Translations under genes and position numbers: made by a program
Source: Acetobacterium tundrae
GTDB taxonomy: Bacteria; Bacillota; Clostridia; Eubacteriales; Eubacteriaceae
Direction: 5' to 3'
Assembly: GCF_008086615.1 (NCBI RefSeq)
Contig: NZ_RXYB01000015.1
Location: forward strand, 28,227-92,226
DNA: 64,000 bases
Notes under the pieces: model-generated
What the model was told of the DNA's origin: nothing
Databases searched by the model: none
What the model saw: the letters and a program-made list of their open reading frames with translations, nothing else
Part shown: piece after piece, positions 54,484-63,825 of the stretch
Position numbering within the stretch: position 1 is the stretch's first letter
How the letters are laid out: every line of letters starts with the position of its first letter

Positions 54484-55017
54484 TTATTCTTTCACTTGTG
54501 TCAGAGAAATTGCCGCTGCCATCCGTTTGTTTGAAACAGAAGTTTCCACCGCTTCTTCAGTTACGAGTTTTAACGATGCCGTTGGGCAAACTCGAACGCA
54601 GGCAGGTCCCCCTTCGATTCCAGAACAGAGATCGCATTTATTAGCAACCATCCGGCTGTTGCCGTCCAGCTGCTTGCTGCCATCACTGGATACGACCATA
54701 TCAATCGCGCCGTAGGGGCAGGCAATCATACAGGTTTTACAGCCGATACACTTATTCTGAGAAACAACCACCGCATTATCAATGACTTCAATGGCCCCCA
54801 CCGGACAGGCATTCATACAGGCCGGATTTTCACAATGCTTGCATTGTACCGGTATGGTAATGGTCGCTGTCTTTACAATATCTAATTTGGGATTAAACAC
54901 ATATTCACCAGGCTTCATCTGAAAGATTTTTGCTCCTTCATGCGCAACCACACATCCGATCATACAGGTTCTACAGCCAATGCATAAGTCTGGATTACCT
55001 TTTACAAAATAATTCAT
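54484..55017 (-). CDS. hycB2: HycB2, ferredoxin-type subunit
   Basis: 177 aa, four [4Fe-4S] motifs (CIGCRTCMIGC, CKHCENPACMNACP, CIGCKTCMIACP, CDLCSGIEGGPACVRVCP). It is nearly identical in design to HycB1 (57516-58052) and partners the formate dehydrogenase encoded directly upstream. Start: ATG 3 bp after the fdhF2 stop. Confidence 0.94.
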   Translation of the reverse strand: MNYFVKGNPDLCIGCRTCMIGCVVAHEGAKIFQMKPGEYVFNPKLDIVKTATITIPVQCKHCENPACMNACPVGAIEVIDNAVVVSQNKCIGCKTCMIACPYGAIDMVVSSDGSKQLDGNSRMVANKCDLCSGIEGGPACVRVCPTASLKLVTEEAVETSVSNKRMAAAISLTQVKE

Positions 55018-55020
55018 GTT

Positions 55021-57189
55021 CTACACCTCTTTTTTGGCAGTATCGATGCCCATTTTTTTTCGAATACTTTCATACGAATCCTTGATACACTGTTCAGCCC
55101 AGGCCTGGTCATCGATCTTTTCAAGATTAATGGCGCAGTACTTGGATTCCGGCGTATTACTGACTGGATCAAGATACGGCGTTGTCAATTCATTACAGGC
55201 ACCAACCCACCACTGATAGGTCATGTAAGTGGCGCCTGGTTTAACACGCTCAGTCGGCAAAACTCTGGTCATGAGACTTCCACGTCGCGAGAATACGCGA
55301 ATCAGTTCGCCCTCTTTAACATTCAATTTGCCGCAATCTTCCGGACTCATTTGAATCCAGCCTGGTTCATCTTCCAGGTTCGCCAAGGCACGGCAGTTAC
55401 CGGTCATGGTTCGAACTGAATAATGTCCAACTTCTCGAACCGTTGATAATGTATAAGGATATTCCGGACTTTCAACTTCACAGGGTGGTCTCCACTCTGT
55501 TGCAAAGAACTTGCCTCTTCCATCTGGATGAGAGAATTTTCCACCGGTGAACAAGTATGGTGTTCCCTTATCTTCCATGGACTCATCACGGCAAGGCCAC
55601 TGAATGCTGCCTAGCGCTTCAAGCTTTTCATAAGTCGCGCCGTGGAAACTTGGGGTCAAACTTCTCATTTCATCCCAAATCTCTTTGGTATTGTTGTAAT
55701 GCATCGGATAACCCATGGCTGTTGAAATCAAAGAAATGATCTCCCAGTCAGTTTTAACGTCACCCTTTGGTTCAATTGCTTTTCTGATTCTCTGGAATCC
55801 ACGGTCACAGGCGGAATAAATTCCATCATGTTCACCCCAGGCAGTAGATGGTAAAATAACGTCCGCATGGAGTCCTGTTTTATTCATAAAAATATCCTGC
55901 ATGACAACAAAATCGAGTTTATCCAATGTTTCTCTGATTTCATTCAGATCAGGATCGGATTGTGCTGGGTCCTCACCAAATATATAATAAGCATGGATTT
56001 TCTTTTTCTCATCTTTTTCTTCAAGGACACGATGTGGAACATGGGTCAGTGGAATACCAACTTTATTTGAAAGTTTGACTCCCCAGGCTTTTTCGAACTT
56101 CTCTCGCACGGCATCATCGGTAACACTCTGATATCCTGAATAACAGTTCGGCAAAGCGCCCATATCACAGGCTCCCTGAACGTTGTTCTGTCCACGAACC
56201 GGACCGATACCCATATTGGGTCCGCCAAAATTTCCGGTTAAGAGTGCCAGACTGGCAAGTCCTTTTACAACATCAACGGCCTGGGCAAACTGACAGACAC
56301 CCATTCCATAAAGAATCATCGATGTTTCTGCTTTTGCGTAAGCTCTCGCTGCTTCCCGGATTTGTTCAGCCGGCACATGACAAATTGGTTCCGCATATTC
56401 CGGTGTGTATTTTTTAACAAATTCTTTATATTCTTCATACCCGTTGGTATGATTTTCAATAAATTTCTGATCAGCTAAGCCTTCATTAATGATGACATTC
56501 CCAATCGCCTGTACCAACGCCATGTTGGAACCGCCTTTTAATTGGAGATGCATATCTGCGATTCGGGCTGATTCCGTAATACGAGGATCAACGACGATGA
56601 GCTTTGCGCCTTTTTGCTTAGCTTTTATAATTCTTCTGGCAACGATTGGATGTGAATCCGCGCCATTATAACCAAATATAAATAATAATTTTGCGTTTTC
56701 AATTTCTGGGATGCCCATTGACATGGCACCGCTTCCTAATGAGTACTGTAGACCCGCTACAGATGGAGCATGTCAAACCCGGGCGCAGTGATCCACATTA
56801 TTCGTACCAATAGCGGCACGCATAAATTTTTGCATAACAAAGTTTGCTTCGTTTCCCGGACCACGGGCGGAACCTGTCCCCATAATTGCATCCGGACCAT
56901 ATTTTGCTTTAATCTCTGACAGCCGTTCTGCGGTGTAACTGATGGCTTCATCCCATTCGACTTCTTCCAATACCCCATTCTTTCTGATCTGTGGTTTGGT
57001 GAGCCTTTTGGTCAGAATCTGTGGATCATTTAAAAAATCCCAGCCATAATGTCCCTTAAGACACAGGTTTCCTTCATTTGTTCTCCCATTTGCAGGGGTA
57101 GAACTTACTATCTTACCATCTTCGACGTTAAGATATAATTGACAACCCGCTCCGCAATAGGCACAAGTTGTTAATATTTGTTTTCCCAT
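55021..57189 (-). CDS. fdhF2: FdhF2, selenocysteine-containing formate dehydrogenase
   Basis: 722 aa when the in-frame UGA at 56775-56773 (residue 139) is read as selenocysteine. The context HCARV-U-HAPSVAG matches Cys-139 of FdhF1. The N-terminal CAYCGAGC...C motif binds [4Fe-4S], followed by the molybdopterin oxidoreductase domains and the C-terminal molydopterin-dinucleotide-binding domain (GELIRVFSRRGSLMTRV). It catalyses CO2 reduction/formate oxidation in the HDCR complex. A SECIS-like hairpin follows the UGA, and selB, selC and selA are within 8 kb. Start: ATG after AAGGAGGATG. Annotation tools may split it in two. Confidence 0.96.
56746..56775 (-). promoter_or_regulatory. UGA codon with SECIS-like hairpin in fdhF2
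   Basis: TGA at 56775-56773 is followed after 10 nt by CTGTAG-CGGGT-CTACAG (56762-56746), a perfect 6-bp stem with a G-rich apical loop. The GGUCU segment resembles the E. coli fdhF SECIS apex. SelB (61922-63811) would bind it. Confidence 0.88.
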
Positions 57190-57418
57190 AATACATCCTC
57201 CTTATCAGTGATATCGTTTGCCTTATTATGTCATATCAGCAAATAAATATCAAGTAATAGCAAATATTTATCTGTTCTTCGAGCCCTCTCAAAATCCGAA
57301 AATATTTCAAATCAATTTTCCATAATCCGTCTATTTTTGGGCCTAATTTTACTCTTTCCATCTAAAAAAAATAATATCTAAAGATCAGGCTAACCATTCT
57401 GCTATTTTTTCGTAAATT

Positions 57419-57447
57419 ATTATATTATTAAAAATTGACTGCAGCAA
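57419..57447 (-). promoter_or_regulatory. Candidate internal promoter of fdhF2
   Basis: Minus strand: TTGCTG (57447-57442), 17-bp spacer, TATAAT (57424-57419), in the 326-bp gap between hycB1 and fdhF2. The remaining gap (57190-57418) is AT-rich with no ORF or recognisable riboswitch. Confidence 0.55.
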
Positions 57448-57482
57448 AATATGATCCATCATTTCAACAACAATGGTCATAT

Positions 57483-57499
57483 TCTGATACAGTCATCAT
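57483..57499. repeat. 17-bp repeat downstream of hycB1
   Basis: Identical to 54445-54461, 16 bp past the hycB1 stop. Together they mark the 3' boundary of a duplicated fdhF-hycB unit. Confidence 0.7.
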
Positions 57500-57515
57500 T
57501 CAATTCTTAAAAATA

Positions 57516-58052
57516 TTAATATTCTTTTACCTGTGCAAGCGAAATTGCCGCTGCTGTTCGTTTATTTGAAACAGATGTTTCCACATCTTCCTCCGTAACA
57601 AGTTTTAATGCCGCTGTTGGACATACGCGAATACAAGCAGGTCCTCCGTCGATTCCGGTACAAAGATCACATTTGTTAGCCACTACCCGTTCACTGCCAT
57701 CCAGTTGTTTTTTTCCATCACTGGATACGACCATATTAATAGCACCATATGGGCAGGCAATCATACAGGTTTTGCAGCCAATACACTTATCCTGTAATAC
57801 CATCACAGCATTGTCAATCATTTGAATGGCACCTACTGCACAGACGTTCATACAGGCTGGATTTTCACAATGTTTGCATTGCACCGGCATGGTAATGGTC
57901 GCCGTTTTTATGATATCCAGTTTTGGATTAAATACATATTCACCGGGCTTCATCTGAAAGATTTTCACCCCTTCATGTGCAACTACGCATCCGATCATAC
58001 AGGTTCTGCAACCGATGCATAAGTCTGGATTACCTTTTACAAAATAATTCAT
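57516..58052 (-). CDS. hycB1: HycB1, ferredoxin-type subunit
   Basis: 178 aa with four [4Fe-4S] motifs as in HycB2. One difference is CMNVCAVGAIQ where HycB2 has CMNACPVGAIE. The ATG at 58052 overlaps the fdhF1 stop as ATGA and aligns with the HycB2 start. A GTG 9 bp upstream is also in frame but less likely. Confidence 0.94.
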   Translation of the reverse strand: MNYFVKGNPDLCIGCRTCMIGCVVAHEGVKIFQMKPGEYVFNPKLDIIKTATITMPVQCKHCENPACMNVCAVGAIQMIDNAVMVLQDKCIGCKTCMIACPYGAINMVVSSDGKKQLDGSERVVANKCDLCTGIDGGPACIRVCPTAALKLVTEEDVETSVSNKRTAAAISLAQVKEY

Positions 58053-60223
58053 ATTCGACACCCCTTTTCTGCCGCATCGATACCCATATTTTTTCGGATA
58101 CTTTCATAGGAATCTTTGACCTGTTTTTCAGCCCAGGCCTGGTCGTCTATCTTCTCAAGATTGATGGCGCAGTACTTGGATTCAGGTGTGTTGCTCACCG
58201 GATCTAAATATGGCACCGTCAATTCATTGCATGCCCCGATCCACCATTGATAGGTCATATAAGTCGCTCCTGTTTTGACCCGTTCTGTCGGCATAACCCG
58301 AGTCATAACACTTCCACGTCTGGAGTTGACTCGAATCAATTCACCTTGTTTAAGATTAAGCTTTTCACAGTCCTCCGGGCTCATTTGTATCCAGCCAGGT
58401 TCATCTTCCAAATTGGTCAGGGTACGGCAGTTTCCGGTCATCGTTCGAACAGAATAATGACCGACTTCGCGAACCGTTGATAATGTATAAGGATATTCAA
58501 CATCTTCAATTTCACCTGGCGCACGCCATTCAGTAGCAAAAAAATTAGCTTTGCCATTTGGATGAGCAAATATCCCCCCTTTATGAAGATATGGTGTTCC
58601 TTTATCTTCCATCGATTCATCACGACACGGCCACTGAACGCAGCCCAGTTCTTCGATCTTTTCGTAAGTTGCACCAAAGAAACTGGGGGTCAAACTTCTC
58701 ATTTCGTCCCAGATTTCTTTGGTGTTTTTGTAGCTCATCGGATAACCCATGGCTGTTGATACTAAGCAAATAATTTCCCAGTCGGTCTTTAAATCGCCTT
58801 TTGGCTCAACCGCTTTTCTGATTCTCTGGAATCCACGGTCAGCAGAGCTGTAAACGCCATCATGCTCACCCCAGGCTGTTGCCGGCAAAATGACATCTGC
58901 CTTGAGGCCGGTTTTATTCATATAAATATCCTGCATAACGACAAAATCAAGTTTGTCCAACGCTTCTCTCATTTCGTTGAGATCCGGATCCGATTGTCCG
59001 GGATCTTCACCAAAGATGTAATATGCGTGCAATTTTTTCTTCTCATCTTTTACATCAAGTACATGATGGGGAACCTGTGTCAGGGGAATCCCATTTTCCT
59101 TCGGCAATTTTACGCCCCACGCTTTTTCGAATTTTTCACGTGCTGCATCATCGGTAACATTCTGATACCCAGAATAACAATTCGGCAAAGCGCCCATGTC
59201 GCAGCCGCCCTGAACATTGTTCTGTCCCCGGACCGGACCAACGCCCATGCTTGGCCCGCCAAAATTCCCGGTTAACAATGCCAGACTGGCAAGTCCCTTA
59301 ACGACATCAACTGCCTGACCAAATTGACAAACACCCATTCCCCAAAGAATCGCTGCTCTTTCTGCTTTTGCATATTCTCTAGCGGCCTGACGAATGGTTT
59401 CGGCTGGCAGATGACAAATCGATTCGACATATTCCGGGGTGTATTTTTCAACCGTTTTTTTATATTCCTCATACCCTAAAGTATGATCATCAACAAATTT
59501 CTGATCAACCATTCCTTCAGCAATGATGACGTTTCCCATAGCCTGTACCAGCGCCAGGTTGGACCCGCCTTTTAATTGAAGATGCATATCCGAAATTCGT
59601 GCCGTTTCGGTAATACGAGGATCTGCGACAATAATTTTCGCGCCTTTTTGTTTGGCTTTTACAATTCTTCTGGCCACAATCGGATGTGACTCTGCCGGAT
59701 TGTACCCGATTACAAATAGTAATTTAGTATCTTCAATTTCTGGAATACTAATTGACATGGCACCCGAACCTAATGAGTACTGTAACCCGGCAACTGATGG
59801 TGCATGACAAACACGCGCACAGTGATCGATATTATTCGTTCCAACCGCAGCACGCATAAATTTCTGCATGACGAAATTTGCTTCATTTCCTGAACCACGG
59901 GCACACCCTGTTCCCATAATCGAATCCGGGCCATATTTTTCTTTAATCTCATTAAGCCGTTTTGCTGTATAGTTGATGGCTTCATCCCATTCAACCTCTT
60001 CCAATACCCCATTTTTTCTAATCTGCGGTTTGGTAAGCCTTTTTGTCAGAATCTGTGGATCATTTAAATAATCCCAGCCATAATGCCCTTTGAGACATAG
60101 GTTTCCTTCGTTGGTTCTACCATTTGCCGGGGTCGAGCTAACAATCTTGCCATTTTCAACATTAAGGTATAATTGACATCCTGATCCGCAATAAGGGCAA
60201 GTGGTTAATACTTGTTTTCCCAT
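58049..60223 (-). CDS. fdhF1: FdhF1, cysteine-containing formate dehydrogenase
   Basis: 724 aa, paralogue of FdhF2 over its full length, with CARVCHAPSVAG giving Cys-139 in place of selenocysteine. CPYCGSGC binds the N-terminal [4Fe-4S], and the molybdopterin domains are intact. In A. woodii this is the selenium-independent alternative subunit of the CO2 reductase. Start: ATG after AAGGAGGATGTT; an upstream in-frame extension is rejected. The 239 bp to mobA contains the divergent promoters. Confidence 0.95.
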   Translation of the reverse strand: MGKQVLTTCPYCGSGCQLYLNVENGKIVSSTPANGRTNEGNLCLKGHYGWDYLNDPQILTKRLTKPQIRKNGVLEEVEWDEAINYTAKRLNEIKEKYGPDSIMGTGCARGSGNEANFVMQKFMRAAVGTNNIDHCARVCHAPSVAGLQYSLGSGAMSISIPEIEDTKLLFVIGYNPAESHPIVARRIVKAKQKGAKIIVADPRITETARISDMHLQLKGGSNLALVQAMGNVIIAEGMVDQKFVDDHTLGYEEYKKTVEKYTPEYVESICHLPAETIRQAAREYAKAERAAILWGMGVCQFGQAVDVVKGLASLALLTGNFGGPSMGVGPVRGQNNVQGGCDMGALPNCYSGYQNVTDDAAREKFEKAWGVKLPKENGIPLTQVPHHVLDVKDEKKKLHAYYIFGEDPGQSDPDLNEMREALDKLDFVVMQDIYMNKTGLKADVILPATAWGEHDGVYSSADRGFQRIRKAVEPKGDLKTDWEIICLVSTAMGYPMSYKNTKEIWDEMRSLTPSFFGATYEKIEELGCVQWPCRDESMEDKGTPYLHKGGIFAHPNGKANFFATEWRAPGEIEDVEYPYTLSTVREVGHYSVRTMTGNCRTLTNLEDEPGWIQMSPEDCEKLNLKQGELIRVNSRRGSVMTRVMPTERVKTGATYMTYQWWIGACNELTVPYLDPVSNTPESKYCAINLEKIDDQAWAEKQVKDSYESIRKNMGIDAAEKGCRI

Positions 60224-60376
60224 AACATCCTCCTTCTCAGTTTTTGTTAAATTATTCACACTCTTCCGATTGTCACATATTTCCCGGCATAAAGTCAATC
60301 AGAAACGCCCCGATATTACAAACCGTTATAATCCCTTCTCGATTATGCATTTTTGTTCTCATTTCATTTTTTACGC

Positions 60377-60406
60377 TTGACTTATTCTCTTAATGTTCCC
60401 TATAAT
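60377..60406 (+). promoter_or_regulatory. Promoter of mobA
   Basis: TTGACT (60377-60382), 18-bp spacer, TATAAT (60401-60406), 57 bp before the mobA ATG. Confidence 0.7.
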
Positions 60407-60462
60407 TAGTTTTTAAGCATTATCCAAAATTAAAATGATACCGGTTAAGAAGGAGGCTTTAA

Positions 60463-61035
60463 ATGCAATATAGTGACTTTTCATTTCTCATTCTGGCTGG
60501 CGGAAAAAGCCGCCGTATGGGAGTTAATAAAGCAGATCTTAAATATCACGGTCAAACTTTTCTTGAGACCCTGATTTTCAAGGCCCAGAAAATGGGTTTT
60601 ACCGACATTATCATATCTGGTTATCCCCATGAAATTGAAGGTATCACACCGGTTGCGGATGAATTTAAAGACCGGGGCCCTTTAGGCGGGATGTATTCCT
60701 GTTTTAAAGTTGCTAAGAATAAATACTGTTTTATTGTTTGTGTGGACGTGCCACAGCTTGTTGAAGAAACAATTTTTTCGTTAATCGACTATCATACAAA
60801 AGAACAAAGCGAACTTACCTTGCTATCTCAAAATGGCAAGGCGGAACCTTTAATCGGAATATATCCGACCGATAGCTATGATAAAATTTATGCCATCATC
60901 AAAGACGGTTCAGCAAAAGTATTCCGTCTTATCGATCAGTACGACTATAAACTTTTTTCTAACGATGACGAAACTAAAATAATGGATAATATTAATACCC
61001 CGGAAGATTATCAGAGAATAATAAAAAAGCCCTAA
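60463..61035 (+). CDS. mobA: Molybdopterin guanylyltransferase MobA
   Basis: 190 aa. LILAGGKSRRMGVNKADL is the nucleotide-binding signature (about residues 6-23), and GPLGGMYSCF and CVDVPQL complete the active site. It attaches GMP to molybdopterin to form the guanine dinucleotide cofactor required by both formate dehydrogenases encoded divergently next to it. Strong AAGGAGG site. It ends inside the hairpin at 61031-61058. Confidence 0.93.
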   Translation: MQYSDFSFLILAGGKSRRMGVNKADLKYHGQTFLETLIFKAQKMGFTDIIISGYPHEIEGITPVADEFKDRGPLGGMYSCFKVAKNKYCFIVCVDVPQLVEETIFSLIDYHTKEQSELTLLSQNGKAEPLIGIYPTDSYDKIYAIIKDGSAKVFRLIDQYDYKLFSNDDETKIMDNINTPEDYQRIIKKP

Positions 61036-61058
61036 AATGCGTTTTTTCGCATTTTAGG
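61026..61058 (-). terminator. Terminator of the selA-selB-selC transcript
   Basis: CCTAAAATGCG (61031-61041) pairs perfectly with CGCATTTTAGG (61048-61058). On the minus strand the stem is followed by GGCTTTTTTATT, directly after tRNA-Sec. It overlaps the mobA stop codon. Confidence 0.85.
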
Positions 61059-61076
61059 ACGATTGCTATTCAAAAT

Positions 61077-61173
61077 TGGCGGGAATATGTGGGAATCGAA
61101 CCCACCTAAGCAGTTCTTCACTACTAATACTGGTTTTGAAGACCAGAGGACACACCAGCGCCCATCTACCCCC
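61077..61173 (-). tRNA. selC: tRNA-Sec (anticodon UCA)
   Basis: 97 nt. Acceptor GGGGGTAG pairs with ATATTCCC over about 8 bp, the length typical of tRNA-Sec, with discriminator G and encoded CCA. The anticodon arm is CTGGT-CTTCAAA-ACCAG, giving UCA. The long variable arm contains AGTAGT/ACTGCT, and the T arm is GTGGG-TTCGATT-CCCAC. It reads the fdhF2 UGA with SelB. Confidence 0.96.
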
Positions 61174-61253
61174 AAAGATAAATATTATTGCTATAATATC
61201 ACATATTTTTTTTGTTCGCAAGTTCTTCCGAACTGTAAATCTGCGCCTAAAAC

Positions 61254-61299
61254 GTCCTGAAGACAATCCCTGATAATAATTTGCGATTGTCTTCGGAAC
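61254..61299. repeat. 46-bp inverted repeat related to the 35.5 kb element
   Basis: GTCCTGAAGACAATC (61254-61268) pairs with GATTGTCTTCGGAAC (61285-61299) with two wobbles. Its end shares GTCCTGAAGACAAT with the arm of the 35502-35602 element, and the outer CTTACT flank is shared too. It looks like an internally deleted copy and lies between the MobB-like gene and selC. Confidence 0.65.
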
Positions 61300-61307
61300 T
61301 TACTATT

Positions 61308-61907
61308 TTACTTTGTCGGCATTCTGACTGTTACGAATGAGCTCAGTCGTTTTTCTATTTCATTAATAAGTGCTTCAAAATTTCCATCAAAATAGTTATC
61401 AAAAACGATATCCGCCTGGTCGATGACTTCCGCCGCGGTCTTTTTTATTTTGCTGTCGGCAGTATTTCTGACCATAACAAAAACAGCAGGATTTACAAAT
61501 TTTCTTAACGTATTCGATTCACATATTATTAATGCATCTTTCGGTATTTGGGCTATCAATGCTTCAATTCCTTCATCGATATGAGTATTGATCGTTTTTA
61601 ACCAATATACCTTTTCTGCCCCACCTGCTAAAAGCATGGCGGTGTCTTTATTCGGGTTCTGACCTTTCTCTTCGGTTATTTCAAAATCACCCTTTAAACT
61701 AGAACACGCCCCACAGCCTTCTCCGCCATGAATGCAGCTTCGATTATTTTCATCAATCGTCGTTACCTTTATCCCAATTACCGGCATTTGCTTTTTATAC
61801 TTTTCTATTAATGAAACCGCCAACGTCGTTTTTCCGCTGTTTCTTGCAGTTGAACCAATTAAAATCATATTTGGTATGTCATAAATTTTAGTTTGTATTA
61901 TCCTCAC
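61308..61907 (-). CDS. MobB-like P-loop NTPase with cysteine motif
   Basis: 199 aa. Walker A is GSTARNSGKTTLA (about 18-30), and a Walker B-like ALIICESN lies near 125. A CIHGGEGCGACSSL segment (about 57-70) adds three cysteines that may bind a metal. It is closest to MobB, a GTP-binding accessory factor of molybdopterin guanine dinucleotide synthesis, which fits mobA and fdhF nearby. A metallocentre-insertion role is also possible. Start: probably GTG at 61907, 15 bp after the selB stop. Confidence 0.7.
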   Translation of the reverse strand: MRIIQTKIYDIPNMILIGSTARNSGKTTLAVSLIEKYKKQMPVIGIKVTTIDENNRSCIHGGEGCGACSSLKGDFEITEEKGQNPNKDTAMLLAGGAEKVYWLKTINTHIDEGIEALIAQIPKDALIICESNTLRKFVNPAVFVMVRNTADSKIKKTAAEVIDQADIVFDNYFDGNFEALINEIEKRLSSFVTVRMPTK

Positions 61908-61921
61908 CTCGCCATCATTTT

Positions 61922-63811
61922 TTATTTATAAAGCCTTCTTGCCTCACCAACTTTTTTCGTAATCCGCTTCTTATCAAATTCCTCAAGCAGAGCAACTGCG
62001 TATTTTCTTGAAACGCCCAAAATATCACGGTAGATTCCTAACGCAATTTCATCATTTTCCTTAAGATAGTCCTTCATCAAATCCAACGCTTTTTGATAAT
62101 AATCCTTATGGATGCAGTATTTTAAATCCAGCGCGATGATTGTCCCCGATTTCTTCAACATCGTGATTGCGCCAGTGTATTGTTTGTTTTTTCCGTAGTA
62201 TTTTGCTAGATCGTCCAATGACGGCGGTGCAAATTCGGCATTTTTATAGAAATTCTCAACCTCGTTCAGCAACTCCGTATCCGCTTCTTTATAGACCACC
62301 TTAAAGTCCGGAAGACTGATGAACTCGGATTCCCATTTCACTATTTTTTTATCGATAAAGTAATTGACAATACTGTCAATCGCCGCAACCGACGCTCTGG
62401 GAATCAGCTTTCCTCTGACTTCTTCGCGATTCGCACCTTCCTTTAATGGATAGGTTTTATGATATTCCCGAAGAATTTTAAGCAGCTTGTTTTTCAAGGA
62501 TGCCAGGTATTCCTTTGAAAGATACAACCTCTCGCTTAACGGGATGATCTTCTTTTCTTCAACCAACTCATCCAGTTCTTTTGTGATCGGCTCATTTCCG
62601 ATGTGATCTCTGATGTAGTCGATGTCCCTCAGATTTTTGCTTTGTTCGGAAATTGCCAGCAGCACTTTATCTTTTCTGGTACCGTTTTCTTTGATTTTCA
62701 TGGCACTGATGACAGCCGCCTGGTTTCGTCGATGTTTAACCGGATTGGCATCTAATACAACACCGCCGCCAATCGTTTCCAGGGGCGAATAAAAGCGGAT
62801 GACAAAATGATCCCCCACTTTTAACGCCAGTTCTTCTTCAAACCGAAACTGCACGTAAGTCGATTCCCCCGCCTCCAGTTCATCCTTGGCCAGGAGAATG
62901 ACCTTGGCCAGAATCTCTTTTGTTCCGTGGTAGAAATGCACCCGGCTGGCATTTTTTACGGACCGGTTGCTGCTCTTTAAAATATTAAGCTTCACATCAA
63001 CCATCATGGTGTTTTCCATACTGGTTGCGGGAGCAATGGTGTCTCCCCGCATCACTTGCTGTTTTTTGATACCCGTCAAATTCACCGCCACCCGCTGTCC
63101 GGCAACGGCTTTTTCCACCGCCGTTCCATGCACCTGCAAACTTCGTACTCTGGCCACTTCTAACGTGGGATAAAGCATGATGTTCTCTCCCACTTTGACA
63201 CGTCCCTCAATCAAGGTTCCGGTTGCGACCGTTCCAAAACCATCAACTGAAAAAACACGATCAATGGGAAGTCGAAACGGGATCGATAGTTTCTTTGCCT
63301 TAACATGTGAGACGATCTGTGAAAGCGCCTGCTTCAGTTCCTCTAGCCCTGCTCCGGTATAAGCCGAGACCGGAATAATTGGGGCATTTTCAAGAAAACT
63401 GCCCTGAAATTTTTCACGAATTTCTTCTTTAACCATTTCGATCCAATCCGCATCTACCAAGTCCGTTTTTGTTATTACAACCACCCCATGCTGAATTTCC
63501 AAAAGGGATAAAATGCCAAAATGCTCAATCGTCTGGGGCATGATGCCCTCATCAGCGGCAATCACCATCATCGCCAGGTCAATGCCTCCGGCTCCCGCCA
63601 GCATATTGTTAATAAATTTTTCATGTCCGGGAACATCTACAATTCCAATTCGATTGCCGCACGGAAGATCAAGATAGGCAAAGCCCAATTCAATGGTAAT
63701 ACCACGTTTCTTTTCTTCTTTTAACCGGTCAGTATCAATGCCGGTTAAGGCCTTGACCAAACTTGTTTTGCCATGATCGATATGCCCCGCTGTACCTAAA
63801 ATGAGATTCAT
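61922..63811 (-). CDS. selB: SelB, selenocysteine-specific elongation factor
   Basis: 629 aa. GTPase motifs [35 protein letters not shown] and ITKTD are followed by two beta-barrel domains and a C-terminal array of winged helices (about 370-629) that binds the SECIS hairpin. It delivers Sec-tRNA-Sec to the ribosome at the fdhF2 UGA. It starts 14 bp after the selA stop, in one leftward operon selA-selB-(mobB-like)-selC. Confidence 0.95.
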   Translation of the reverse strand: MNLILGTAGHIDHGKTSLVKALTGIDTDRLKEEKKRGITIELGFAYLDLPCGNRIGIVDVPGHEKFINNMLAGAGGIDLAMMVIAADEGIMPQTIEHFGILSLLEIQHGVVVITKTDLVDADWIEMVKEEIREKFQGSFLENAPIIPVSAYTGAGLEELKQALSQIVSHVKAKKLSIPFRLPIDRVFSVDGFGTVATGTLIEGRVKVGENIMLYPTLEVARVRSLQVHGTAVEKAVAGQRVAVNLTGIKKQQVMRGDTIAPATSMENTMMVDVKLNILKSSNRSVKNASRVHFYHGTKEILAKVILLAKDELEAGESTYVQFRFEEELALKVGDHFVIRFYSPLETIGGGVVLDANPVKHRRNQAAVISAMKIKENGTRKDKVLLAISEQSKNLRDIDYIRDHIGNEPITKELDELVEEKKIIPLSERLYLSKEYLASLKNKLLKILREYHKTYPLKEGANREEVRGKLIPRASVAAIDSIVNYFIDKKIVKWESEFISLPDFKVVYKEADTELLNEVENFYKNAEFAPPSLDDLAKYYGKNKQYTGAITMLKKSGTIIALDLKYCIHKDYYQKALDLMKDYLKENDEIALGIYRDILGVSRKYAVALLEEFDKKRITKKVGEARRLYK

Positions 63812-63825
63812 TCATGCCTCCCCCA

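Noticed and set aside
56773..57189. A short formate dehydrogenase gene ending at a stop codon
   Set aside because: The stop is a selenocysteine UGA. The frame continues, a SECIS-like hairpin follows and the paralogue has Cys there. It is one gene, not a pseudogene.
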